Origin: Polytrichum commune
Lineage: Eukaryota; Streptophyta; Polytrichopsida; Polytrichales; Polytrichaceae
Assembly: GCA_950295325.1 (NCBI GenBank)
Contig: OX485805.1
Coordinates: 6,016,501 to 6,080,500 of the forward strand
Length of the DNA: 64,000 nucleotides
Direction: 5' to 3'
The notes beneath the pieces are model-generated. The model had not been told where the DNA came from, searched no databases, and worked only from the letters and a program-made list of their open reading frames with translations. How positions within the stretch are numbered: position 1 is the first letter of the stretch; every line of letters begins with the position of its first letter. Both the position numbers and the translations under genes were made by a program. Positions 36,182 through 45,824 of this stretch are shown here, piece after piece.

Positions 36182-37611
36182 TGGAAGACCCTCTGGCACG
36201 ACGACCAGTTCAGGATGAACTGTACCCTCAATGGGTAGATGACATGGGGCACAGTTTTTGGAATGCTCGCAACATTCTCTGCCATCATTGCCTTCCAACA
36301 ACAACAAACCACTCGGCAACACCTCCTTCACCCGAAGGATAGTGCGCCCCGCCCTGATATCCAATGTCGTAGGCGCCTCACGTTGGAGATAAACATAATC
36401 CCCTTGCTGGAATCTCCGCAACTGAGGTCGGCAAGCACCACTGCGAATGCGTGCATAACGCAATGTGTCATGGTGCTGAACAATGGACAAATTCTCCATG
36501 GCTATAGGCATGGCCCTTTGGAAAATTGAGCCCGCTCCTGTAAACACTCTGCCCAAATGTTTGGGTCATCCAAGTCCACAATAGGAGTTAACTTTTCCCG
36601 AATAGAACTCGGGAGAATAGGCTCACGTCCATACAATAACTGATACGGGTTGTAGAATGCCAAAGAGGTCTGCCTACTAAATTGATAGCCCATAGCAATC
36701 CAAGGCAACATAAGGTCCCAATCCCGGTGGCTTCCCCGAAGTAATCGATATTTCCTCAAGCCACGCTTGATTGTCTTAACAACCCGTTCAGCCAAGCCAT
36801 CTGCCTCCGGATGATCCCGAGAGGTGGTGCAGTGATCTATGAGCACCTTAGTGCACAACTCCTCAAAAGCACCAAGGAACTCCCTCCTTTGGTCCGTCAA
36901 CATCTCAGCCGGTGCTCCAAAATGTGCCAACACACGATCCAAAAAGGCGGCCGCGGCCAACTCTGCAGAGTTTTGGGGTAGAGCAACAAGCTCAATCCAC
37001 TTGCTAAAATGCTCCACTATCACCAAAACGTACTTTGCTCCACGTGGCGTGACAACCAACGGCCCCGCAAAGTCCAGCGACCAACAGTAACCCAATCCCA
37101 TGATAGGTAAGGGCTGTAACTGAGGTGACAAGGTGTTAAAGCTAGACCTGACCCGGTCACAAACTTCACACCTCTCGACATAGGCAACCATCTGCTGATA
37201 CATGCCAGTCCACCAATATTGGCCACGCAACATCGAATGTGTCCTGCGTATGCCAAAATGACCAAGTTCCTCGTGCACTTGTCGCACCAAGGAGGCCCTC
37301 TAATCCGGCCTAGGAACAATACTCCTTGTCCCATCCGGCCACAATCGAAATAACAAACCGTTCTCCCAACGGAACCTTGTTATTTGATGTCCAATCCTAT
37401 CCATTTTCATTGCCGAAATAGACAAATGAAAGGTACCTTGTTGAAGCTTATGCAATACGGGAAGATCCTCCCATATATCCGCAATAGCTTGAGGCCGATC
37501 AGTCTCATCATCCGAGCCCTGTATCGGAATCTCAACAGATGCACCAGAAAATAAAGTGAGGTAAGCAACCGCGTGCCAACCTGGAACCGCATCTCGATCA
37601 CAATCTCCATG
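36182..37611 (-). pseudogene. retroelement integrase
   Basis: The zinc-binding N-terminus is present (HEELGHFG, then CEVC), followed by the DDE core: D in SLDFAGP, D in LTDQRREF and E in DGLAERVVKTIKRG. The Gly usually found after LTDQ is Arg here. The C-terminal region contains FQQGDYVYLQRE and ILRVKEVLPSGLLLLEG, a basic DNA-binding type domain. Lesions: TAG 37612-37614 and TAG 37300-37302 before the zinc finger, and a one-base frameshift near 36530 (ERAQF... to FQRAMP...) that moves the C-terminal part and the PHD finger to another frame. The active element would have inserted its cDNA into host chromatin through this enzyme. Confidence 0.9.
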
Positions 37612-39147
37612 CTACCTGGCCCCGGTCAAGTCCTCATCCGAAGGACTTGGATTGCGTGAGAGTCCATCTGCATCCATGTTGGTAATCCCAACACGGTGTA
37701 CCACCTGAAAGTCATACTCCTGGAGCAACAAAACCCACATGGCAAGCTTACCAGTAAGTTTATCCGACTCCATGAGCCACCGTAACGGCTGATGGTCAAT
37801 CACTAAAGTAAAGTGTTGACCATAAAGATACGGCCGAAAATGAGCAATAGCCCATACCGCCGCCAATACTTCTCCCTCGTAAGATGAATAATTAGCCTCC
37901 GCCGTGTTATTGCTTCGCGAAGCGTAAGCAATAACATACTCCTGGCCAAAATCATCCTTCCGAGTGAGAACCGCTCCCAAACCCAATGAACTCCAATCCG
38001 TATGCAACTGGAAGGATTTGGAAACATCCGGACGTCGAAGCACTGGAACCGCACCCAATTTCTGCTTCAATGTCTCAAATGCCTGTTGCTGCTCACGACC
38101 CCAAGTCCAAGGTTGGTCCTTGCTTGTGAGAATGGTAAGAGGCTTGGCGATCAAGCTAAAGTTCTTGACAAATCGACGATAGTAATTCGCCAAGCCCAAG
38201 AAAGCACGAAGTCTCGGCACATCGGCCGGTGCCGGGATCTTCTGCAAGGCGTCCACCTTAGTTTGTTGCACCCTAAGACCTCCTGGAATAATCATATGAC
38301 CTAGATATGCTAGTCGGTCATGGAAAAACTTGCACTTGCCATGGTGCAAACGCAATTCCCACTGCCATAATCGCTCAAAAATGGCTTGAAGATGCTTTAC
38401 ATGCTCCTGTGGTGTTTTGCTGAAAATGATTACGTCATCAATGTAACACTGAGCAAAAGGCAAGCCACACATAATTTGGTCCATCACTATTTGAAACTCA
38501 GCATGTACATTCTTGAGGCCAAATGGAAGAAACTTCCAATGGTATAGTTAATCCTTTCCATCATGATCAACTCCCCAAAATGTGGTCTTCACCCGATCTC
38601 CCGTAAGTAATGGGAGTTGGTGATGTCCGGATCTCAAGTCCAAGGTGCTAAAGACCCGAGAAAATCCGATGGCATCGAACAACTCCTCCGGGATTGGCAT
38701 GGGATACCGATCCGATTTGGTCTTCCGATTAACTAGACGGTAATCCCCACACATCCGTTTCTCCGTCCAATTGCTAAAGATATCCTTATTTGATGGCATA
38801 ACCGTAGCACAAGCATACTCCCCGTTGGAAAGTTCGATTAGCCATGCTGCCAAGAGCTCTCGGCAACGAGCCTGAACGCCAATCCGCTCAGAAACACTGA
38901 GCCTGTAAGGTTTCCGAAAAATGGGATGGTCGTCCTCCAACTGAATGTGGATGGGTTTTTCTTTATAACCTTCAAGATCCTGAAGGCTAAAAGCAAAACA
39001 TCTACAGTACGAGCGAATAAATGCTCGTACCTTCGGTGCCTTAGCACTAGTGAGACGATGGCCTAATTCAAGTGGCCAATCATCAAACTCTGTAGTCTCC
39101 CTCTCCACCAAAGGAGAACCACCTGATGCTGGCACAAACTCTAATTG
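37612..39147 (-). pseudogene. retroelement reverse transcriptase and RNase H
   Basis: RT motifs in order are PYRLSVSER, CGDYRLVNRKT, FSTLDLRSGHHQ, LPFGLKN (just after the premature stop) and the active site YIDDVIIFS. The RNase H region has D in LHTDWSS, E in YEGEVLAAV and D in VIDHQPL, so its catalytic residues are preserved. The order RT, RNase H, integrase is that of Ty3/gypsy. TAA at 38548-38550 breaks the RT between the DLRSG and LPFG blocks, in a position where the family normally has Gln, so a CAA-to-TAA change is likely. TAG at 39148-39150 lies in the Ser/Thr-rich linker before RT. Confidence 0.93.
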
Positions 39148-39312
39148 CTATTGAGAAGAGGGGGCATTGACCGTGCCCCCAGTCTCAGTGCTAGTACTAG
39201 AGTCTGGTATTTCTTCATCACCACCAATATGTGATGATGAAGCCACCACCGGAGGCGAAAAAACTGAAGCAGTGTAAAAATGTTGAGCTCGAAGCTCCTC
39301 CATCACATGCTG

Positions 39313-40450
39313 CTAGAATTGAAAAATTTGTTCGGTTTCTCCAACCATGGCGTGAATTTCCTCCTCCATGGATGTAGACCGCTGTGCCCCCTGACCAGAG
39401 TCCTCTGCCCCCAGAGACAACCACTGGTCATCACGATGCCTTTGCAATGAAAGGCATAAAGCAACAGTCCACACCATGGTATGAAGATCCATGGCTTGGC
39501 CCAACACGAAGCGTTGTTGGCCCTCAGAAAGGCCGGGAGCTGCGGTGGTGCCAGTGCGGAATCCCATAGTACGCTCCCGTTCGTCAGCCATTGGTTTGGT
39601 GTGGGTTTTGGTGTGAACATCCCACACCATACCCGGCCCCCGATCGCGAAAAACGAAGGACTGTGGAAACGTCATAAATGTGGGAAAGGCCCGCCGTGGT
39701 GCCCCCACTTTATTGACCAATGCCAATGGGGGTAAATCATCTCGAACAACCGGCAAAAAAATCCGGTGCGGATCCAAAATGTCATCCACCTTTTGATCGA
39801 AAGGTGAAGATACCGCCGAAAATGATGCGGCCAAAGTAGATGACGGTGCAAGGTTGGTCCAAATCCACCGAGGCTGGTGGGCATAAGAACCAATGCTCAC
39901 GGCATCCACAAAAATGGGATCTCCAAGGTGTTGACGAACATAATGATCGCCTTCCAACACCTTGTCCCGAGAGTCTCCCAACAAAGGTACATTCTCGAAA
40001 ATATACCCTGAAGGGGAAGGTTGGTGGGAAAACCACCACTGCATGAGGCGGATGAGGTCCCAAAATAGACTAGACCTGAGATCCTCTAATCCTCCGCCTG
40101 CTCCAGCACGTGAATGGCCCTGGTATGGCCATCCTGCAATCACCATATCCACTGGACCCAAGTGTCGTAAGTCGGCCTCACTGATGAGTGTGACATCACG
40201 AGGGAGACGTGAAAAACACCCATGAATGGCAGTCGGGTGTAACTGTTGAGGATACAACACCATCAACTGGTGAAGATGATGACGAGCCACACGGGTGGAC
40301 ACTTGAGAGTTGTCCACATAGACATACCGCTTGACCGTAAGGCCAACCTCCAATACGGCTGCTAATCCTGTGCCAATGCCCCCAAACAGCTTCACCAAAG
40401 TAATCCCAGTGTCTGGAGGGCGCCACAAAATGGGGCGTGCCAATGTGGAT
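39313..40450 (-). pseudogene. DNMT3-like cytosine-5 DNA methyltransferase domain in the polyprotein
   Basis: The motifs come in the canonical, unpermuted order of C5-methyltransferases: motif I LVKLFGGIGTGLAAVLEVG (about 40345-40400), motif II YVYVDNS, motif IV AGWPYQGHSRAG (40100-40140), motif VI YIFENV (about 39990), motif VIII PRWIWTNL (39851-39879), and motifs IX-X ADERERTMGF ... LSEGQQRFVLGQAMD. Similarity to DNMT3 rather than DNMT1 or CMT is suggested by FGGIGTGL and by the PRWxWxN block; DRM proteins are excluded because their motifs are rearranged. The enzyme type transfers a methyl group from S-adenosylmethionine to cytosine. Here the catalytic Cys of motif IV is Tyr (TAC 40123-40125), so this copy should be inactive. 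It lies in frame between protease and RT and ends at TAG 39313-39315. Confidence 0.9.
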
Positions 40451-41056
40451 AGACTATCCGATATGACTGGTGTGATAGAACTGAGAGAGAGGACAATGTC
40501 GTCACACCGTTGGAACAAGCCGGAGGAATCACGCCACGGAGGTAGAGGGTGTTTAGGATGGCGTACCAAGGTATGCCTAGGTGCCATCTCTCGTGGGTCT
40601 TCAACAACCCCCATGAATGCTAATGATTCCTCCAATAATGCAGATCCATAAGGCAATGTATCCACAATAACACTGCATCCAAAAACCATGGATAATGGTT
40701 CGATAGTGGCGGCCGCTGCAAAGGCCATAGGAATAAGTTCCCTACGGCCGTCTCTAGCTGACCAACCTGGTCGGATCCAAGCCTCCTCAGTCCAGTTGTC
40801 CAAACCAAAACCAAAGGGGTAAAGTGCTTGCTGACGAACTAAAATGTCATAGTTGGTCGCATCCGTCACCGCACACCTGAGAAGAAGAGATGCGGGTGAA
40901 TCTCTAGGCTTCACTTGGAAGCTAAGCTGTAATGGCTCCCGAGTATAACCAGTGGCCTGCTCCATGTGGCCAATAGATGTGACGATGGTAAATGGGCATG
41001 GAGCCAAGTCGTCGGTTGTCAACCGCAATGCCTGCACCAACTTTTTGCCGATCATA
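40451..41056 (-). pseudogene. retroelement protease, C-terminal part, and linker to the methyltransferase
   Basis: From MIGKKLVQALRLTTDDLAP onward it continues the aspartic protease begun at 42040-42375, with the flap/core pattern FTIVTSIGHME and ATNYDILVRQQALYPFGFGL. A linker of about 100 residues then leads to the methyltransferase. The first ~63 residues of the longer open frame starting at 41247 are not part of this protein; they are the inserted solo LTR read antisense. Confidence 0.85.
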
Positions 41057-42038
41057 TGTCGCGCACCTCTCCATGAGGAGTGCCCGAAACACCATGGGCA
41101 CAAGGGGGACCCCGGACCCCGGAGTGACACCCGGGACTTGTGGCGCCGTTGGTGAGAGGGCCCAAGTGATCCTACTGTGGGTGAGGACCCTGGGCGTTGG
41201 GAACGCCTCCCACCCACGGAGACTAGGAGGCATGAGGGTAAGGCCATGAGCTATGCCTAGCTCATGGCGTGGTGATTCTAGAATGCTCAAGAACACCTCA
41301 ATCGGAGGTGTGAGCTAGGAGTTATGGCCATTTGAGTGGGGCGCTGTCCCGGGACAGCGCCCTGCTACAGCAGTGCCTGGGAGTGATTCCCGGGACTGCC
41401 AAGGTTCAAACAGGCATAACTTCCTGAAGACTTGCCCGAATGCGGCAAGTGAGGAGTTTATTGGCATCTAAGTGAAGCGTAGATGAAGATAGAGTGGTTG
41501 GTTGTTCTGATCAGACATCATACAAGGAAGTTATGATGGTCTGAAGCTGCTGGGGGGGTTCTAGGCCCAGCAGCTAAAGGAGAATGTCCACTTGGCCCCA
41601 ACTCTTGGTAGAGAGACAAGAGGTTGGTTGACGGTGGGGTAGGGGCCCCGCGTAGGGTCCTAGAGGCTTATATGGGTGAGGTGGTGTGGCCTCACCCACC
41701 CGAGGCCGAACGGCATGGCTTCCATGGGCATTGGCCCATTGTGAGGCCATAGTTGCCTAGTATGGTTCGGGTTGTTGTAGTGTTGCTCCGGCAACGCGAA
41801 TGATCAACATAAGATTGGACTTCCATGGATGGAAGTCCACATCTAGGAATGGGTTACCGATTAAGGGGTGAGTCCCGAAAGTAAAGTAGGAGGGTTGGCT
41901 CCCTCCTATGAACTATAAGGTCCGGGGTAGGAGGAGCTAACCATTCGCATGGCGGAATGCGAATGGTTAGCGCTCGTAACCTTTGCTAGAATTGAAAATC
42001 GGCAAGATTGTCAAGGGGGGCTAGCAAGGGTTGCGACA
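41057..42038. mobile_element. solo LTR (982 bp) inserted in the protease
   Basis: The ends are TGTCGC...GCGACA (TG...CA with 6-bp inverted repeats), flanked by perfect 5-bp duplications TCATA (41052-41056 and 42039-42043; TATGA on the minus strand). Removing the LTR plus one duplication, 987 bp, joins DSGAQPVM to IGKKL in frame. There are no internal direct repeats and no coding capacity, so it is a solo LTR left after LTR-LTR recombination. Its sequence is GC-rich and unrelated to the host element's LTRs. It contains a perfect 24-bp palindrome (41339-41362) and a perfect 15-bp-arm hairpin (41936-41971). Confidence 0.93.
41936..41971. repeat. perfect inverted repeat, 15-bp arms
   Basis: GCTAACCATTCGCAT, a 6-base loop (GGCGGA), then ATGCGAATGGTTAGC. 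It lies 67 bp from the right end of the solo LTR and could form a stable hairpin in the LTR transcript. Confidence 0.9.
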
Positions 42039-42043
42039 TCATA

Positions 42044-42375
42044 ACAGGTTGTGCTCCTGAATCCATCATCATACACTGTGGAGCAACTCGAATAGGGTTG
42101 CCACCAGCCCGACTGACCATCAAAATGCCAGAATCATTCACCATCCGTACAACGCCAGGTCGAATGCCTCGACGCTCGCGAGCAGGCCGAGCAGCTACAT
42201 CTGAAAGATAAGCGGCGCCTGCAGAGGCTGGTGAATCATGAGACGAGGTTGGCTCTTGGCAATCTGAGTCGTGTGTCAAAAGACGCAATGGCCTCCGCCG
42301 CAAGCCTCGCTCGTAGTTTGGCGGCTTCCGTAGGATCCTCCGTGGTAGGAATGTCCGCGGTGGCTTGAGCCACAA
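42044..42375 (-). pseudogene. retroelement protease, N-terminal part with active site
   Basis: The segment ends MMMDSGAQPVM; DSGA is the catalytic signature of retroviral-type aspartic proteases. Upstream is a Ser/Ala/Arg-rich linker. The frame differs from that of gag, which stops with TGA at 42236-42238, and the two frames overlap over about 130 bp. This could be a native gag-pol frameshift or a small indel in this dead copy; it cannot be told from one copy. Confidence 0.8.
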
Positions 42376-44200
42376 TCAAAGAAGACGGGGATGCCTTTCC
42401 CTCCAAAATCCTACATGCTAGGTGAAAAACCTTAGCAGGTTGGACATCCAATGACAACCACTCCATCGCTGTGAACAAAGGGGTGTGCAACACTTTGGAT
42501 GCCAAAGTGTGCACCACGTCAGTCTCTGGATTCGAAGCCTCCAAGCTCGGATTACAACCACTGATAGATTGGGCAGCATCAACCAATCCAAAAGACAATG
42601 AAAGACGTGCCTGGCCAATCTGATCTGCAGGACCATTGTTCCGAGCGCGTAAGTTGTCCACATACTCCCCTATGGTCGGAGTGGCTTGTGATACGGTTTG
42701 AGCACGTGTTACCACTGCGGAACTCACCACTTGTCCAGAAGTTCCGAACATATAATAATCTGGAGTGGAAGAACTATCCTTAGTTCCGGAGGTAGATGGT
42801 GAGTCCAAAATTTGGCTGGATGACGCCAAAATTTTGAACCTCTCCTCCAAGATACCAATCTTCGCCTCCAACGTCTTTTCCCGTTCGGAAAAAGAACGTT
42901 TATCTGGATGGAGAGCGAAGCAGTTCTCCACCGCGTGATTGTTCCGCCCACAATGGGAACACTTCAACTGTTTGGATAACTGATTACACGCCCCCTTCGC
43001 CGCGCCCTTAGCGGGAACAAATGGTTTCCGCTTCGGAGTAATGACGGTCTGGGCTTGCCTTTGCTTCGAAGGACAATCCTTCTTAGCATGGCCCGCATGC
43101 CCACAATACCAACAATACAAGGTCTTGTCCACCTCTGCCTCCGCCAACCCTGCAGTCGCGATTAGAGCCTTCCGGGACTTGCTAGAATCCACTAGCAACG
43201 ACACCAAATCAGTGGTGTCGTGCTGACACAATGCACGATCACACTACTCTACCACGACAAATGCCTCTGCGAGTGTCGCCCGACCACCAAATTCCATGAT
43301 GATCCTGGGCAACGCCAAGTCAAGGAGGCGTTTGTTAATCTTTGACAATAACACCTTCACCAACTGACTTTCCGCGAACACACCTCCAAATTCTCTTGCA
43401 AACCTCGCCAACCTCGTATACATGGTACAAGGTGTATCGTCCTACTCCCGTCTGAAATCCTGTATCCGCTCCATCTGGTCACGACGAAAGCCTCCGTACT
43501 CCTCTTGTAGATGCAGCTCAAATGCCTGCAATGGCTCAAAATTTGGCGGAGCCCTTAAAGAAGCTAAAACCGCTTGGGTGGCCTGGGCATAACCCGATAG
43601 TGGAAGAACTGGGCTCGACGTACTCGCCACACTGGGAGCCCTTGGCTCAACAGGAGGAGCTCCCTCCACATCCACCACATAACCTCCCTCCGGTACCTCT
43701 GACTTAACCTCAGAAACAGCCATCAAACTGGAAGGTGCGCCTTCCTTCAATGCGGACACCAACTCAACCCGAGTCTCCCAGTACCGCTCCACCTGGCGCA
43801 GCTCCATCCAATGAGCATCCGTCCATTGCTCATAGGTCTGGAGGGCTTCGTGCTCCAAATGATGTGGTAGAAGCTCGAACGCATACCAATCGTTGAAGTT
43901 GGTATTGTGTTGACACTTCTTCCTCATCCATGTTTTGAACCGAATTTTCCAATCTTGCAGGGAAATGGTCCCCGCTCGACCAGAAAATTGGTTCCGGATG
44001 CCGTCTTGCGTCTCTTCCTCCATCTCGTCAAAGGATCTCACCCAAAGGATGTGAGACCGAGTGACAGTCCCCCACGCCGAAATAGGCTGAAAAGCCTCGT
44101 CGGGTACTATCACGAGTTCACTGTCCAAAAGGTCCAAAAATCGATCTTGCGATGATGCCGGAGACGGAGAACAATAATGTTGGCTCCGAGTTGTAACCAT
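42236..44200 (-). pseudogene. retroelement gag with two CCHC zinc knuckles
   Basis: Starts at ATG 44198-44200 (MVTTRSQHYCSPSPASS). The first part contains a capsid-like helical region (LQDWKIRFKTWMRKK, LELEH-type segments) followed by a Pro/Ser-rich linker. The third part, with EFGGV and LSKINKRLLDLALP, continues a retrotransposon capsid pattern. Two CCHC knuckles follow: CWYCGHAGHAKKDC and CSHCGRNNHAVENC, which bind the RNA genome. Two in-frame TAG stops, 43442-43444 and 43244-43246, interrupt one otherwise continuous frame. Function in the live element: assembly of virus-like particles. Confidence 0.88.
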
Positions 44201-45608
44201 AAAAACGCAATGGATTTGGTTACTGGAGCCAACAACCTAAACTAATGTGGTATTAAGGTAAAAACAACCTGCACATGCAACCACTACCAAATCTTATGGT
44301 CTGCTGGTTATCAATCCAGCCTCATCATAAGGGAATACAAGCACCACCAACTTGGTGCACACACAAGGGTCTCGTCGGTCATTACTCCGACATCACCCCA
44401 CAATATCCTATCACAAACTAGAACAACACAAAATGGGGCAATGTTGGAAGACTCCAACACAACAGTCCGCCAAGGGAGAAGGTACCACAACAAAATACAA
44501 GGAACAATACAGTGACAGTTGGATCCTCTTCCCCAAAACAACACTTAAAGAAAAATTGAAAGCGACCGCGACCAATTGGCACCCGCCTGCGGTTGGTGGT
44601 CAAAATGAAGAGCCCCTGTTGCTTAAAAAAAGAAAATGCATATCACTCATTTTTCTACCACTACCTCAAAATTTCTCCTCACAACAATGTCAGGAATATG
44701 TGTTTATAAACACAATTCGACCCTAATAATAATTTATTTTAGACCGAACGAAAATTCCACATGCCACCCAATTCTCAATGACACCCCCTCGAAAATTTCG
44801 TGCAACACAATTCCTAAAAGAAATCACAAGTACCTTAATGTTTTGTAAGAGATTTGGGTTTCATCTTGTGTTTTTGATAAATAAAAACAAGGAATTGACC
44901 TCTTAGAGAGAAAAAAATAGAAATAGAAAAGAAATAGAAAAGAAATAAATAGAAAATTAAAAAAATCTACTATTTATTTAATTAATGCATTAATTAAATA
45001 AAACAAAGACAAACTAATCTAATAAAGAAATTTAAAAAATAAAGAAATAAAGAAATAAAAATGATTATGAACACGTGACGAGTTGTACTTGCAAATACCC
45101 GGGTCTCAACCTATTATGCCTAAAATCCCGCGTATCATAACTTAAGTCTCCAGACAACAGACGGCGGGCAATAGAAAGCGGAAAAATAAAGTACCTAGTA
45201 GACGCCTGCAATCGCAAACAAACGCCGGCAGTCAGACAGACCAACAGACAGCCGGTGACAGACACTGACGCCGGCAGTCGCAGACAGTCTGCAGACCAGG
45301 GGCCAGGGGCGAAGCTGCAAAGGGAGGCATGCTGCCTCCTTCTTCTTCAAATTTTTTTTTTCAACTATTTGATCATTTTTGAAGATCAACAATGTCTCCT
45401 TCACCTCATACTTCACAAATTCAAGCCTCTAGACAACTCATGGTAAGAAATTCCATGTAGTATTGAGAAATTTCTCACCACAATTCAAAATGATGTCTAA
45501 ACTTTAAAGCAACCTCTTTCTTCTTGTTGCTCCGCTAATTCACGATGTTTGTTGTTCTCCACTCCACAATCCCGCGACCAATTGTCCTCACAGTCTTTCT
45601 TGAGGATT
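44201..45608 (-). other. 5' leader of the retroelement and unmatched LTR part
   Basis: About 1.4 kb between the gag start and the recognised LTR remnant. No primer-binding site complementary to initiator tRNA-Met was recognised. The LTR part equivalent to 35171-35396 is not found here, so the 5' LTR is either truncated or replaced at about 45608. The 44880-45060 part is A-rich low complexity. Confidence 0.5.
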
Positions 45609-45824
45609 AAACTCAAGATTTATTGCAAAAACATGCAATCTACACCTCACACAAACTCTCTCCACATATTCACTCACAAGACTTGACTTGGTAAGAATGC
45701 CAAGCTAAGGAGGAGGCTCCTCACTTAAAAGCCTCACTTTCCAAAATTAAGGTTCATCCATCTAACTCTAAATGGATGAAGCCCAACGAATAAAATGCGG
45801 CCGCCGACACCGCATACCGTGACA
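45609..45824 (-). repeat. 5' LTR remnant of the DNMT-carrying element
   Basis: 216 bp closely matching 35397-35611, including the CGGCCGCCGACACCGCATAC landmark and the outer terminus GTGACA. About 10% of positions differ from the 3' LTR, many of them transitions, which suggests an old insertion. Confidence 0.8.

Larger units (their letters stand above)
35171..45824 (-). mobile_element. Ty3/gypsy LTR retrotransposon carrying DNMT and PHD domains, decayed
   Basis: On the minus strand the order is LTR remnant (45609-45824), leader, gag with two zinc knuckles, protease, a cytosine-5 methyltransferase, RT, RNase H, integrase, PHD finger, polypurine tract and 3' LTR (35171-35719). The RT-RNase H-integrase order is that of Ty3/gypsy. 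All of pol from the methyltransferase through the integrase is in one frame broken by single stops. The LTRs share 214-215 bp (45609-45824 against 35397-35611) including the terminus that reads TGTCACGGTATGCGG on the minus strand. The 5' LTR lacks the U5-side end found in the 3' copy. No matching target duplication was found around the outermost LTRs, and no convincing primer-binding site. The copy is dead: nine premature stops, a frameshift before the PHD region, and a solo LTR inside protease. Confidence 0.92.

Noticed and set aside
39313-40450. A DRM-type plant methyltransferase
   Set aside because: DRM proteins have circularly permuted motifs (VI-X before I-IV); here motif I comes first.
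41057-41247. The first ~63 residues of the long minus-strand frame 39313-41247 as part of the protease/methyltransferase protein
   Set aside because: They fall inside the inserted solo LTR; the real protein resumes at IGKKL just left of the TCATA duplication.
41057-42038. A complete small LTR element (TRIM) instead of a solo LTR
   Set aside because: No internal direct repeat, primer-binding site or polypurine tract was found within the 982 bp.
35171-45824. A 5-bp target duplication around the DNMT-carrying element
   Set aside because: The flanks TTTTC (left) and TCTCT (right) do not match, so no claim is made.
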